From assembly GCA_047291315.1 (NCBI GenBank), contig JBDPYZ010000003.1:1-64000 (forward strand): 64,000 nt of DNA, written 5' to 3'. Position numbers and translations under genes: made by a program. The stretch is from Arsenophonus fragariae. Its GTDB lineage: Bacteria; Pseudomonadota; Gammaproteobacteria; Enterobacterales; Enterobacteriaceae. The notes beneath the pieces are model-generated. The model was not told the origin of the DNA and ran no database searches. It saw only the letters and a program-made list of their open reading frames with translations. Within the stretch, counting starts at the first letter, position 1, and every line of letters begins with the position of its first letter. Of this stretch, positions 36,685-49,912 are shown piece by piece.

Positions 36685-37806
36685 ATGTCAGCAGAATTAT
36701 TACAATTACGTCAACAGATTGATGAAATCGACAAATCATTATTAGCATTACTAGCAAAAAGAATACAATTAGTGACGGAAGTTGGTGAAATAAAAAACCA
36801 ACAAGGTTTACCTATCTATGCGCCAGAGCGTGAGGCTTCAATGTTAGAAGTGCGTCGCAAAGAAGCGGAAAAAATAGGTATTGCCCCCGATCTGATTGAA
36901 GATATCTTACGCCGCATTATGCGTGAATCTTACGTGCATGAAAATAATCAAGGGTTTAAAAAATTAAATGCTGATCTAGGGCCTATTATTATTGTGGGTG
37001 GCGAAGGTCGGATGGGAAAATTATTTAGCCGATTATTTAGACTCTCGGGCTATAATGTTTATAGTTTCAGCGAAGGAGATTGGGATACAGCGGACAAATT
37101 ATTAGCTAATGCTGCTGTAGTAATGATTAGTGTCCCTATCTATTCAACGGTAGAAGTTATTCATAGATTACCGAAGTTGTCTGAAGATACATTATTGATG
37201 GATATCTCTTCTATTAAGCAGCAACCCCTAGAAGCTATGTTATCAGTGCATAATGGGCCTGTTGTTGGTTTACATCCCATGTTCGGCTCAGATGTTAATA
37301 GTATTGCTAAACAGGTAATTATTTATTGTGAAGGAAGAAATCCACAAGCATATCAATGGCTATTAGAACAATTAACGGTTTGGGGAGCAAGATTACATAA
37401 AATTAATAGTGTAGAACATGATAAATGTATGGGATTTATTCAGGCGCTTCGTCATTTTACTACTTTTGCTTATGGGCAATATTTATCTGAGCAAAAAGTC
37501 GATCTTCAACAATTGTTAACCCTTTCATCGTCTATATATCGATTAGAGTTAGCAATGGTTGGACGTCTGTTTGCCCAAGATCCACAGCTTTATGTAGATA
37601 TTATAATGGCATCCGATGAGAACATTGATTTGATTGTTAAATATTACCAAAGTTTTGGTCATTCTGTGGCATTGCTTAAAGATCAAGATAAGGAAAAGTT
37701 TATTTCTCAATTTGAGCAGATAAGTCAATGGTTTGGTCAGGATGCCAAACGGTTCATGCAAGAAAGTTATGCATTATTACAACAAGCTAATGATATTAGC
37801 GGTTAA
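36685..37806 (+). CDS. tyrA: Chorismate mutase / prephenate dehydrogenase TyrA
   Basis: 373 residues from ATG 36685 (MSAELLQLRQQIDEIDKSLL), AAGGTAAATTG upstream. The chorismate-mutase helices (~1-90) carry LLALLAKRIQLVTEVGEIK and MRESYVHEN; the dehydrogenase starts at IIIVGGEGRMGKLFSRLFRL (NAD-binding GxGxxG-like, as GGEGRMG) with VGLHPMFGSD and FIQALRHFTTFAYG. It makes 4-hydroxyphenylpyruvate from chorismate for tyrosine. Intact although aroF upstream and pheA downstream are dead; it may now provide the only chorismate mutase here. Its last 30 bases overlap the extended pheA remnant. Confidence 0.96.
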   Translation: MSAELLQLRQQIDEIDKSLLALLAKRIQLVTEVGEIKNQQGLPIYAPEREASMLEVRRKEAEKIGIAPDLIEDILRRIMRESYVHENNQGFKKLNADLGPIIIVGGEGRMGKLFSRLFRLSGYNVYSFSEGDWDTADKLLANAAVVMISVPIYSTVEVIHRLPKLSEDTLLMDISSIKQQPLEAMLSVHNGPVVGLHPMFGSDVNSIAKQVIIYCEGRNPQAYQWLLEQLTVWGARLHKINSVEHDKCMGFIQALRHFTTFAYGQYLSEQKVDLQQLLTLSSSIYRLELAMVGRLFAQDPQLYVDIIMASDENIDLIVKYYQSFGHSVALLKDQDKEKFISQFEQISQWFGQDAKRFMQESYALLQQANDISG

Positions 37807-38878
37807 TTTACTGTTATTAATACCGGTAGGTACTGAATTATCAGATAGATAGCAGCTTAAAATTTTCATTGAGCGCGTCATTGCAGTTAACTTTTCTAAT
37901 GCATGTTGCATATCTAATGAGCGTAAGTTTGCTTGTACATCAATGTAGAACATCTCTTCCCATGGTTTGTTATTGCTAGGGCGTGATTCTAGTTTAGTCA
38001 TAACAAAATTATGTTCTTTCAATACTAATAATGCATCGACTAAAGAGCCGGCATGTTCGCTGGTAGCGTTTAACAATGTAGTTTTAGCCGGAACTTGCTC
38101 TGATACTTTTACCACATTACGCGCGATAATAATAAAACGCGTCATATTATTGGGTTGATTAGCTATATTATGTTCAAGAATGGCCAAACCATATAACGCA
38201 CCGCCAATTTGGCTACCCAATGTTGCCACTTTAGCTGAATTGATTTTAACTACTTTTTGCATGGCGCTAGAACTACTGTCGCAATATTTCATTTTCCAAT
38301 GGCACTTTAGTTATCGCTAGTAGGCAGTGATTAATGGGAAAACGTATTTTACCTACGATTGAAAGTGAAGTGGTTTGTAGTAAATCGTAGACATCATTAA
38401 TTGCCCCTGAGCTGGAATTTTCTAAAGGTAAAAGACCATAATCAGCTTGCTTTGTTTCGACTAAAGCAAAGATATTGTGGAATTTATCACAGCTACATTC
38501 GATAGGTTGGCTAAAATGGCGAGCTGCAAGATGAGAATAGGATCCATTGTGCACTAAAAAAGCAATACGGGCAGAACCATTTACTGTGGGATCTAAGTGT
38601 TGCTGAAAAATAGCTTGCTGAGTTAACACACAATCTTGATTGATGGTTTGGAAAAGGAGAGTAATATAAAAGCTGTCTTGGCCTTGTTTCTTCCCTTCAG
38701 CTATTAATCTATTTAGTAATTGCTGTTCATTATTTGCATCATTAATAGGCTGATGCAGTTTTAATTTAGCCTGAGCGATATTAGCTACTAAATGGTGTCT
38801 TTCAGCGAGTAAATTTAATAACAAACTATCAAGTTCATTTATTTTTTCTGCATTTTAATAGATTAATTTATTGTCCAT
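37777..38878 (-). pseudogene. pheA: Chorismate mutase / prephenate dehydratase PheA, broken
   Basis: ATG 38878 gives MDNKLIY then TAA; the frame goes on as NAEKINELDSLLLNLLAERH HLVANIAQAKLKLHQP. Prephenate dehydratase blocks ARIAFLVHNGSYSHLAARHF and LPLENSSSGAINDVYDLLQT TSLSIVG are kept. Near 38273-38292 a shift and a loss of ~30 residues separate ENEILRQ from YCDSSSSAMQKVVK. The ACT domain retains ESRPSNNKPWEEMFYIDVQA. The normal C-terminus is replaced by a longer tail to 37777. Phenylpyruvate synthesis from this gene is lost. Convergent with tyrA as in E. coli. Confidence 0.92.
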
Positions 38879-39123
38879 CATCATTTTCTCTGCTGTTTTA
38901 TTTTTTATTATTGTGCAATGAATAATAATAAAAAAACGGCTTTATAATAATTATTATGAAGCTAACAAAAAACTCAGTAAGTATAACGATTAAGTTATGT
39001 TATTAATAATGTTTTCATTCAAGATGAATTATGAAGCTTATTTTTATGTTAAGCAAAACAAATAGAATAATAAAAAGCGCTCTAATATAAGCACGCTTGG
39101 AGAAAAATAAAATGGTTGAATGG

Positions 39124-39456
39124 TTATTGCTGTGCGGCTAGGCCTGTCTCTTTTGTGGCTGGATAAGCCTGCCTAGCTTCATTTTTATGTTGACGCTTAT
39201 TAAGTTTTTTTTCAAGTTTAATTATTAATTCATTGGTCGCAATATAAAAGTTACTATTTTTGGCGCTAGTAAATAATTTTCCATTTGGTGTATGAATATT
39301 AGCATCAACAATAAACTCTTGAGGCTCTTTTGATAGTACAATGTGAGGATTAATTAAAGAAACTCGTCATTTACTAAGTTTACTCAAACCTTTTTCAATA
39401 TGGCGACGTATAGCAGGTGTAATTTCTATGCACTTACTTGTTATACTAACTATCAT
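39124..39456 (-). pseudogene. raiA: Ribosome hibernation factor RaiA (YfiA), one in-frame TGA
   Basis: ATG 39456 gives MIVSITSKCIEITPAIRRHI EKGLSKLSK, then TGA where relatives have Trp (KW), then RVSLINPHIVLSKEPQEFIV DANIHTPNGKLFTSAKN and NELIIKLEKKLNKRQHKNEA R, ending TAA 39124-39126: 110 codons in one frame with a single stop. RaiA stabilises idle 70S ribosomes and blocks the A site. A lone Trp-to-stop change in an otherwise clean frame means recent inactivation, or a sequencing error that is worth checking. Confidence 0.85.
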
Positions 39457-39760
39457 ATCACTACCTCACTTGTCATTGAGTTATGGATATTTTCAAAATA
39501 GCGATAATTAATAGAAAAAAGTGATCTTGATCGGTTTTATTTGTTCTTTAGTTAAAGTAATTATGGGACTGTGATGTATTATCAAAAAAATGCTTGCTAC
39601 TTGCATAAGATGCTAATTTTTTGCACTATTAATGGGTTGATCTATTTTTATCGGTTTAAAAAGTTAGTATTTAGCTAAAATTATTTTTTATTGATTAACG
39701 TTAAAACAGCAAAATAGCTTTGCTGTTTTTAATCAAAAAAATTTAGCGATTATTTCGCTC
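39457..39760. other. Intergenic region raiA-bamD
   Basis: About 300 AT-rich bases with no coding frame recognised. It should carry the raiA promoter (minus strand) and the 3' end of the bamD transcript; the pair AAAACAGCAAAATAGC-TTTGCTGTTTT around 39703-39730 is a plausible bamD/raiA-side terminator hairpin. Confidence 0.4.
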
Positions 39761-40495
39761 CTAGGCAGGGTTAGCTGAGATTAATTCTGCAACCTTATTT
39801 TTTTCCTGAGTTAACCCTAACTTATTATAGGCTATTTCCATGTATTTTAATGCGTTGCGTGTTGACTGGGTATCGGGATAATTTTTTAGCATTTGTCCAG
39901 TGCGATTAATAACGGCAACATAAGCACCACGTTTATTATAATATTTAATAATAAACAGCTCATGTTTTGCTAAACGTTCTTTTAGGAAAGCTAAACGTTT
40001 GCTAGCATCTGTTGCATAAAGACTATTTGGATAAAAACGAACCAGTTGGCTAAAGTCTCTAAAGGCCACGATGGTATGTTGAGGATCGCGATCTGAGCGA
40101 TTAATACAAAAAAAATCTTGTGCTGTACTATCGTCTAACGCTTGTGCTGTAAGACCGTGCATATACAAAGCATAGTCAATATTAGGATGTGTTGGATTAA
40201 GGCGGATAAATCGATCAATTATTGCTATCGTTAATGGTAGCTCAGCGGATTTATAGTAGGCATAAATCATATCCAGCTGAGCTTGTTGGGCATAAGGGCC
40301 AAATGGATAAAGATTATCGAGAGTTTCTAATAATTTGATTGCCCCTTTATAATTACCGTTTTGTAGTTTTTCTTGGCTGCTGGTATAGATATCAGTCGGA
40401 GAGCTTTCTGGTATAGTATCCTTATTGCTGGAGCATCCGGTAATAAGTAAACTCAATGCGGCGGCTGCCAGCAGATATTTTATAGGTATAATCAC
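39761..40495 (-). CDS. bamD: Outer-membrane assembly lipoprotein BamD
   Basis: 244 residues from GTG 40495 (AGAGGAAACAACCAC upstream), MIIPIKYLLAAAALSLLITG C, a signal peptide with lipobox LITGC. A longer frame from 40534 is open but has no signal-peptide logic. The TPR region includes QNGNYKGAIKLLETLDNLYP FGPY, DRFIRLNPTHPNIDYALYMH GL and SDRDPQHTIVAFRDFSQLVR. BamD is the essential lipoprotein partner of BamA in folding outer-membrane proteins. Intact; divergent from rluD. Confidence 0.95.
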   Translation of the reverse strand: MIIPIKYLLAAAALSLLITGCSSNKDTIPESSPTDIYTSSQEKLQNGNYKGAIKLLETLDNLYPFGPYAQQAQLDMIYAYYKSAELPLTIAIIDRFIRLNPTHPNIDYALYMHGLTAQALDDSTAQDFFCINRSDRDPQHTIVAFRDFSQLVRFYPNSLYATDASKRLAFLKERLAKHELFIIKYYNKRGAYVAVINRTGQMLKNYPDTQSTRNALKYMEIAYNKLGLTQEKNKVAELISANPA

Positions 40496-40626
40496 GTGGT
40501 TGTTTCCTCTGAATGTTTTTGGGGAGATCTCCATAAAGCTCCCTAACGGAATATCAGTTACAATAGCACATATTTTAATTAAAACGGCACGGTCGTCAAA
40601 ATGTAAACTTTACTGTAGATAATTTT

Positions 40627-41604
40627 ATGGATCAACAATTACAACTTCAGTCGCAAATTCTAGAATCTCAACTTGGTCAACGTTTAGACCAAGCATTAGC
40701 TGAATTATTTCCTGATTATTCTCGCTCACGAATAAAAGAGTGGATTTTAGATAATAGAGTGCAGGTAAATGGAAAAATCATAAATAGGCCGAAAGAAAAA
40801 GTATTTGGCAGTGAACAAATTGCTATTAATGTATTGATCGAAGAAGATATGCATTGGCAGCCACAAAATATTCCATTAAATATTGTTTATGAAGATGATG
40901 AAATACTTGTCATTAATAAACCTCGTGATTTGGTGGTTCATCCAGGTGCAGGAAATCCAGATGGAACGGTGCTAAATGCACTTTTATATCGCTATCCTGA
41001 AATTATTAATGTTCCACGAGCAGGGATCGTTCATCGGCTTGATAAAGATACTACTGGATTGATGGTTATTGCAAAAATGATACCTGTCCAGACTCATTTG
41101 GTAGAAGCTTTGCAGCTAAGAGAAATTATACGTGAATATGAAGCGGTAGTAAATGGTCGTATGACCGCTGGTGGAACGGTAGATGAGTCTATTGCTCGTC
41201 ACCCAACTAAGCGAACACATATGGCTATTCACCCGATGGGCAAACTAGCTATTACGCATTATCGAGTAATGGAGCATTTTCGCGCCTATACCAGGCTTAG
41301 GTTGAGGTTAGAGTCAGGTAGAACGCATCAAATACGCGTTCACATGGCGCATATAAATCACCCTTTAGTTGGAGATCCGGTATATGGTGGTCGTCTACGC
41401 CCATTAAAAGGTGTCTCGGAAGAGTTTCATCAAATTATGAACAATTTTAATCGTCAGGCCCTCCATGCCACGATGTTACGTTTATATCACCCCCGTACAG
41501 GTATTGAAATGGAGTGGCACGCAGATATTCCTGCAGATATGGTTATGCTAATTAATATACTCAAAGCAGATGCAGTGATGCACAAAGATGCGATGAATTG
41601 GTAA
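40627..41604 (+). CDS. rluD: 23S rRNA pseudouridine synthase RluD
   Basis: 325 residues. N-terminal S4 RNA-binding domain (RLDQALAELFPDYSRSRIKE), then catalytic GIVHRLDKDTTGLMVIAKM with Asp139, and LRLESGRTHQIRVHMAHINH PLVGDPVYGG. It makes pseudouridines 1911/1915/1917 in helix 69 of 23S rRNA. The stop abuts pgeF with no gap. Intact, and its target helix 69 is still present in the 23S gene of this window. Confidence 0.96.
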   Translation: MDQQLQLQSQILESQLGQRLDQALAELFPDYSRSRIKEWILDNRVQVNGKIINRPKEKVFGSEQIAINVLIEEDMHWQPQNIPLNIVYEDDEILVINKPRDLVVHPGAGNPDGTVLNALLYRYPEIINVPRAGIVHRLDKDTTGLMVIAKMIPVQTHLVEALQLREIIREYEAVVNGRMTAGGTVDESIARHPTKRTHMAIHPMGKLAITHYRVMEHFRAYTRLRLRLESGRTHQIRVHMAHINHPLVGDPVYGGRLRPLKGVSEEFHQIMNNFNRQALHATMLRLYHPRTGIEMEWHADIPADMVMLINILKADAVMHKDAMNW

Positions 41605-42339
41605 ATGGATAGGTTAATATATCCAGACTGGCCGCAACCTGAAACAGTCATGGCTTTTAGCACAACGCGTATTGGTGGCAACAGTTTGGCTCCTTATGAC
41701 AGTTTCAATTTAGGACTACATGTCGGTGACCAACTAAGACTAGTGGAACAAAATCGCAATAGTTTAATGAAAATTGCGCAATTACCAACACAGCCTTGCT
41801 GGCTTAATCAGATCCATGGCACGCGTATTATCGATTTGGCTAAGGAAAATAATGGTAATCTGCAAGCGGATGCTGCATATAGTTGTGAGCGAGGATCGGT
41901 GTGTGTCGTGATGACAGCCGATTGTTTGCCTGTTTTACTCTGTAACGAACAAGGCACTGAAATTGCTGCTGTACATGCTGGCTGGAGAGGTTTATGTGAT
42001 GGGATCTTGGAAAAGGCAATAAAACAATTTAAATCACCGGTTTCCTCTATTATGGCCTGGTTGGGGCCGGCAATTGGCGCGGAAAAATTTGAAGTAGATA
42101 GTGAATTGAGAAGTGCTTTTATTGAGCATGATGCAGAATTAGCGCAAGGCTTTAAAGCTTATGATAATGGTAAATATCTCTCCGATATCTACTTACTAGC
42201 GCGTTTGAAATTGAGTGCAGTTGGTGTCCAAAATGTTTATGGTGGAACCTATTGTACTGTTAGTGAGCCAACTTGTTTTTTTTCTTATCGCCGTGATGGC
42301 GTCACAGGGCGAATGGCATCATTAATCTGGTTAAAATAA
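41605..42339 (+). CDS. pgeF: Purine nucleoside phosphorylase / peptidoglycan editing factor (YfiH)
   Basis: 244 residues starting directly after the rluD stop. DUF152/multicopper-laccase-like motifs: INQIHG-like LNQIHGTRIIDL, TADCLPVLLCNEQGTEIAAV HAGWRGLCDGI and LGPAIGAEKFEVD carry the zinc-binding His/Cys residues. E. coli YfiH keeps L-Ser out of peptidoglycan stems; homologues also cleave purine nucleosides. Intact and coupled with rluD, before clpB, the usual order. Confidence 0.94.
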   Translation: MDRLIYPDWPQPETVMAFSTTRIGGNSLAPYDSFNLGLHVGDQLRLVEQNRNSLMKIAQLPTQPCWLNQIHGTRIIDLAKENNGNLQADAAYSCERGSVCVVMTADCLPVLLCNEQGTEIAAVHAGWRGLCDGILEKAIKQFKSPVSSIMAWLGPAIGAEKFEVDSELRSAFIEHDAELAQGFKAYDNGKYLSDIYLLARLKLSAVGVQNVYGGTYCTVSEPTCFFSYRRDGVTGRMASLIWLK

Positions 42340-42397
42340 ATATTTAACAATGTTAATTATTATTTTTATATCAATAGCTGATTTTTATAGTAAGTAC

Positions 42398-42430
42398 CTT
42401 GAATAATGTGAAATAAAACATCATTTAATC
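42398..42430 (+). promoter_or_regulatory. Possible sigma-32 heat-shock promoter of clpB
   Basis: CTTGAA at 42398-42403 matches the sigma-32 -35 element; a poor -10 (ACATCATTTA, about 42418-42428) lies about 14 bases on. clpB is a sigma-32 gene in E. coli, which motivates the call. The -10 lacks the CCCCAT core, so it is weak. Confidence 0.35.
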
Positions 42431-42465
42431 TGTATAAATGATTGCAATTGTATTTTGGAGGTATT

Positions 42466-45039
42466 ATGCGTTTGGATCGTCTTACCAGCAAATTCCAACA
42501 AGCACTAGCTGATGCTCAATCTTTAGCAATTAGACAAGATAATCAATTTATTGAACCAGTACATTTACTCGTTGCCTTGTTAGATCAAGATGGTGGTACT
42601 TTACGTTCTTTATTGACATCGATAGGAGTTAATGTCAGTGAGCTCAGTAACAAATTAAACCATATTCTCAATACCTTACCGCAATTGCATGGTACTGCTG
42701 GTGATATCCAACCATCAAATGATCTTATTCGGCACTTAAATTTGTGTGATAAATTGGCACAACAGCACGGTGATACGTTTATTTCTTCAGAGCTATTTCT
42801 TCTGGCAATTTTTGATGCTAAGACCTTCCTCGCAGATACCCTTAAAACGGTGGAAGCGAATAAAGCAAATATAGAAAAGGCGATAGAACAAATGCGTGGT
42901 GGTGAAAATGTTAATGATCAAGGTGCGGAAGAGCAGCGTCAAGCACTTAAAAAATACACAATTGATTTAACTGAAAGAGCTGAACAAGGCAAACTCGATC
43001 CTGTTATTGGACGTGATGAAGAGATCCGTCGAACAATACAAGTCCTTCAGCGTCGAACAAAAAACAATCCGGTTTTAATTGGTGAACCTGGGGTAGGTAA
43101 GACTGCGATTGTCGAAGGTCTCGCTCAACGAATTGTTAATGGTGAAGTACCCGAAGGGCTGAAAAATAAACGAGTTCTCTCTTTAGATATGGGTGCTTTG
43201 CTGGCTGGCGCAAAATATCGTGGCGAATTTGAAGAACGCTTAAAGGCAGTTTTGAATGATCTGGCCAAGCAAGAAGGAAATGTGATTCTGTTTATCGATG
43301 AATTGCATACTATGGTTGGTGCTGGTAAAGCTGAAGGTGCGATCGATGCCGGTAATATGTTAAAACCAGCACTAGCACGAGGAGAATTACATTGTGTTGG
43401 GGCAACCACATTTGACGAATATCTTCAGTATATTGAAAAAGATGCGGCATTAGAGCGGCGTTTCCAAAAAGTTTATGTTGCTGAACCTACTGTTGAGGAC
43501 ACCATAGCAATCTTAAGGGGACTAAAAGAACGTTATGAGTTGCATCATCATGTACAGATAACTGACCCTGCTATTGTTGCTGCTGCCAGTTTATCAAATC
43601 GCTATATTTCTGATCGTATGCTACCTGATAAAGCAATAGATTTAATTGATGAAGCAGGTGCTAGCTTACGGATGCAGATGGATTCTAAACCGGAAGCGCT
43701 TGATCGTTTAGAACGTAGGGTTATTCAATTAAAACTTGAACAACAAGCACTGAAAAAGGAATCTGATGAAGCCAGTAAAAAACGTCTTGAAATGTTAGAG
43801 GAAAAACTAACAGAAAAAGAGCGAGAATATTCAAAGCTAGAAGAAGAGTGGAAAGCGGAAAAAGCAGAGCTTATCGGTACACAGCATATAAAAGTAGAAT
43901 TAGAAAACGCACGTATAAGTTTGGAGCAGGCTCGACGTAGTGGTGATTTAGCTAAAATGTCAGAATTGCAATATGGTAAAATTCCTGAATTAGAAAAACA
44001 ACTTGACGCTGCCACCAAAGCGGAAAGTAAAAGCATGAAGTTGTTGCGTAATAAAGTGACTGATGCTGAGATTGCTGAAATATTAGCGCGCTGGACAGGC
44101 ATTCCCGTTTCAAGAGTGTTAGAAAGTGAACGTGAAAAGTTACTTCATATGGAGCAGGATCTGCACAAACGTGTCATTGGCCAGAATGAAGCTGTTAATG
44201 CAGTATCTAATGCTATTCGGCGTAGTCGTGCTGGTTTATCAGATCCAAATCGGCCTATTGGCTCATTCTTATTTTTAGGTCCTACGGGTGTTGGTAAAAC
44301 TGAGCTATGTAAGGCCGTGGCAAATTTTTTATTTGATAGTGACGATGCGATGGTGCGCATTGATATGTCCGAATTTATGGAAAAACATACTGTCTCTAGA
44401 CTAGTTGGTGCACCTCCAGGATATATAGGATATGAAGAAGGTGGTTATTTAACAGAGGCAATTCGACGCCGCCCTTATTCTGTTATTTTGCTGGATGAAA
44501 TTGAAAAAGCGCATCCCGATGTTTTCAATATTTTATTACAAGTTTTAGATGATGGACGTTTGACTGATGGGCAGGGAAGAACAGTCGATTTTCGTAATAC
44601 GGTTGTCATTATGACATCAAACTTAGGCTCTGATTTGATCCAAGAGCGTTTTGGTAGTTTGGACTATGATGAGATGAAAGAGATTGTCATGGAAGTTATC
44701 AGCCGTAGTTTCCGACCCGAATTTATTAACCGCATTGATGAAGTTGTGGTATTCCATCCACTCAATAAAGAGCAAATTATAGAAATTGCGCAGATCCAAT
44801 TATCGCGTTTATATAAGCGTATGGAAGAGCAAGGCTATAAAGTAAAAATCACGCCAGCGGTGTTAGAAAAATTGGGTGAAGCAGGATTTGATCCGGTATT
44901 TGGCGCGCGTCCTTTGAAACGTGCGATCCAACAAGAGATAGAAAATCCATTGGCTGAACAGTTGTTATCAGGCAAGTTAGTGCCAGGCAAACAAGTAACT
45001 TTAGATGTTAAAAAAGGTGTTATTGTTGCTAAGCAATAA
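42466..45039 (+). CDS. clpB: Disaggregase ClpB
   Basis: 857 residues from ATG 42466 (TTTTGGAGGTATT upstream), the exact E. coli length; MRLDRLTSKFQQALADAQSL. N-domain 1-150, NBD1 with Walker A GEPGVGKT and FIDELHTMVG, a coiled-coil middle domain ~410-530 (LEEKLTEKEREYSKLEEEW), NBD2 with GPTGVGKTE and LLDEIEKAHPDVF, and a C-terminal domain ending LDVKKGVIVAKQ. It works with DnaK to dissolve aggregates. Intact; an in-frame ATG at 42442 is not the family start. Confidence 0.98.
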   Translation: MRLDRLTSKFQQALADAQSLAIRQDNQFIEPVHLLVALLDQDGGTLRSLLTSIGVNVSELSNKLNHILNTLPQLHGTAGDIQPSNDLIRHLNLCDKLAQQHGDTFISSELFLLAIFDAKTFLADTLKTVEANKANIEKAIEQMRGGENVNDQGAEEQRQALKKYTIDLTERAEQGKLDPVIGRDEEIRRTIQVLQRRTKNNPVLIGEPGVGKTAIVEGLAQRIVNGEVPEGLKNKRVLSLDMGALLAGAKYRGEFEERLKAVLNDLAKQEGNVILFIDELHTMVGAGKAEGAIDAGNMLKPALARGELHCVGATTFDEYLQYIEKDAALERRFQKVYVAEPTVEDTIAILRGLKERYELHHHVQITDPAIVAAASLSNRYISDRMLPDKAIDLIDEAGASLRMQMDSKPEALDRLERRVIQLKLEQQALKKESDEASKKRLEMLEEKLTEKEREYSKLEEEWKAEKAELIGTQHIKVELENARISLEQARRSGDLAKMSELQYGKIPELEKQLDAATKAESKSMKLLRNKVTDAEIAEILARWTGIPVSRVLESEREKLLHMEQDLHKRVIGQNEAVNAVSNAIRRSRAGLSDPNRPIGSFLFLGPTGVGKTELCKAVANFLFDSDDAMVRIDMSEFMEKHTVSRLVGAPPGYIGYEEGGYLTEAIRRRPYSVILLDEIEKAHPDVFNILLQVLDDGRLTDGQGRTVDFRNTVVIMTSNLGSDLIQERFGSLDYDEMKEIVMEVISRSFRPEFINRIDEVVVFHPLNKEQIIEIAQIQLSRLYKRMEEQGYKVKITPAVLEKLGEAGFDPVFGARPLKRAIQQEIENPLAEQLLSGKLVPGKQVTLDVKKGVIVAKQ

Positions 45040-45212
45040 ATTAAATTGTTAATCTTATTTGAAGAGGCAATGTTTGTCTTTTCAATGGTATTATACGAAT
45101 TCAATAATCTTGATTAAAGATCGTTGTTAGCTTAAGTCATTGGCAACTGGCATCGTTACTATCAATTCAAAGTTAGCACAAGAAATGAGGATTTAAACAG
45201 AAAAAATGCAAA

Positions 45213-45325
45213 TAATAGTTGTTAGTTTCAGAAAATCCCTTATAACGCCCTTCCCGTAAACGCGAGTTAAGGTGAAAAGCGTAATATGCGCCACTTGGCG
45301 ACTCAGGTCGCACGCTCTTTAACAA
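45213..45325 (+). promoter_or_regulatory. rRNA operon promoters and boxA antitermination site
   Basis: P1: TTGTTA (45219) and TATAAC (45241) with 16 bases between, discriminator GCCC. A second start region has TAATAT (45282) followed by GCGCC. The boxA-like CGCTCTTTAACAA lies at 45313-45325, followed by the conserved leader up to 16S. This matches enterobacterial rrn leaders. Confidence 0.7.
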
Positions 45326-45454
45326 TTAATCAGACAATCTGTGTGGGCACTCGCAAGACATCATCAAAAAATTTGAAGATTAAGTCTTGAAGAGTGACAA
45401 AACAGTTAATTCATAACGAATAGCAGTCAGGAATTCTTTGAGCATCAAGCTTTT

Positions 45455-46963
<1,509 letters not shown>

Positions 46964-47121
46964 CCTATAGAGATGGAATGTGAGTGTTCACACAGATTGT
47001 CTGATGAAGAAGTAGAGCAAGCGGTTTCGGTGTTAGGCTGTTAGTGGCAAGAGATATTTTGCTGAGGTAGTGATATTGCTGACAGCGATAAGCCAATCGT
47101 TTGTTGGTGGAAAGAATTTGT

Positions 47122-47197
47122 GTCCCCTTCGTCTAGAGGCCTAGGACATCGCCCTTTCACGGCGGTAACAGGGGTTCGAATCCCCTAGGGGGCGCCA
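47122..47197 (+). tRNA. gltT: tRNA-Glu (anticodon TTC) in the 16S-23S spacer
   Basis: 76 bases, GTCCCCTTCGTCTAGAGGCC to GGGGGCGCCA, anticodon loop CCTTTCACG, T-loop TTCGAAT, encoded CCA. Spacer tRNA-Glu is one of the two standard enterobacterial rrn spacer types. The gltT symbol is nominal (one of several glt copies in E. coli). Confidence 0.95.
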
Positions 47198-47481
47198 TAT
47201 AAAAACTATTGTTAAGTGGATTAAGCAGTCTATTTACCAATAATGCTCTTTAACAATCTGGAACAAGCTGAAAATTGAAACACACATTATTGAATAAATT
47301 GTGTGGAGAACTCTCAAAACTCCAACGTGAAGTGTTTTCAGATACACAGGCGAATGGCATTAGCGAGTAGGGTGAAATTTGCGGTACAGGTGTGCAGTCA
47401 GCGCAGTGTACAACAAAAAAGTTCATCGCACGTAGCCATGACGTACCGTGTGATTTGATAGAAGACATCTTCGGGTTGTGA

Positions 47482-49478
<1,997 letters not shown>

Positions 49479-49671
49479 ACAACACCGAAGGTGTTTTAGG
49501 AGAAGAGAGAATTTTAGCTTGTTCAGAGGTTGCAGTCCGAGGTTTTTCACGTTGAAGGGAGACGGCAAGGGATATTAGAACAGTCGCATATAGAAATGTG
49601 ACTGTGGAAAATGGATATTACCTATGCCGTAGTAGAGTGTAAAGTGAGCGAGGACGAGTAGCTAAAGAATT

Positions 49672-49791
49672 TGTCTGGCGGTAATAGCGCGGTGGTCCCA
49701 CCTGATCGCATGCCGAACTCAGAAGTGAAATGCCGTAGCGCCGATGGTAGTGTGGGGTCTCCCCATGTGAGAGTAGGGAGCTGCTAGACTT
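49672..49791 (+). rRNA. rrf: 5S ribosomal RNA
   Basis: About 120 bases from TGTCTGGCGG to CTGCTAGACT; loop regions CCGAACTCAGAAGTGAAA and GCCGATGGTAGTGTGGGGTC match enterobacterial 5S. The terminal stem pairs TGTCTGG with CTAGACT imperfectly. Followed at once by a strong terminator. Confidence 0.95.
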
Positions 49792-49801
49792 TGATTATGT
49801 T

Positions 49802-49829
49802 AAAAAACCACCCTTTGGGTGGCTTTTTT
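49802..49829 (+). terminator. Terminator of the rRNA operon
   Basis: AAAAAACCACCC-tttG-GGTGGCTTTTTT: near-perfect stem with flanking A/T runs, 11 bases after 5S. The A-tract would let it serve pssA-side transcripts too. Confidence 0.9.
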
Positions 49830-49912
49830 ACGTTTTATCTACAGATAACACATTGATTTTGGATATAAAAATAAAAACTTATTATTTAATAGTAGGAAAT
49901 TGAGCTAGCCTA

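Noticed and set aside
39365..39372. TGA read as tryptophan (alternative genetic code), since several broken genes have TGA or TAA at Trp positions
   Set aside because: Intact genes use TGG for Trp and TGA as a normal stop (proB, proA, alaS); TAA also replaces Trp in brnT, so these are ordinary nonsense mutations.
40496..40534. Longer BamD start at 40534
   Set aside because: Would bury the lipoprotein signal peptide behind 13 polar residues; GTG 40495 has AGAGGA upstream and gives a proper signal and lipobox.
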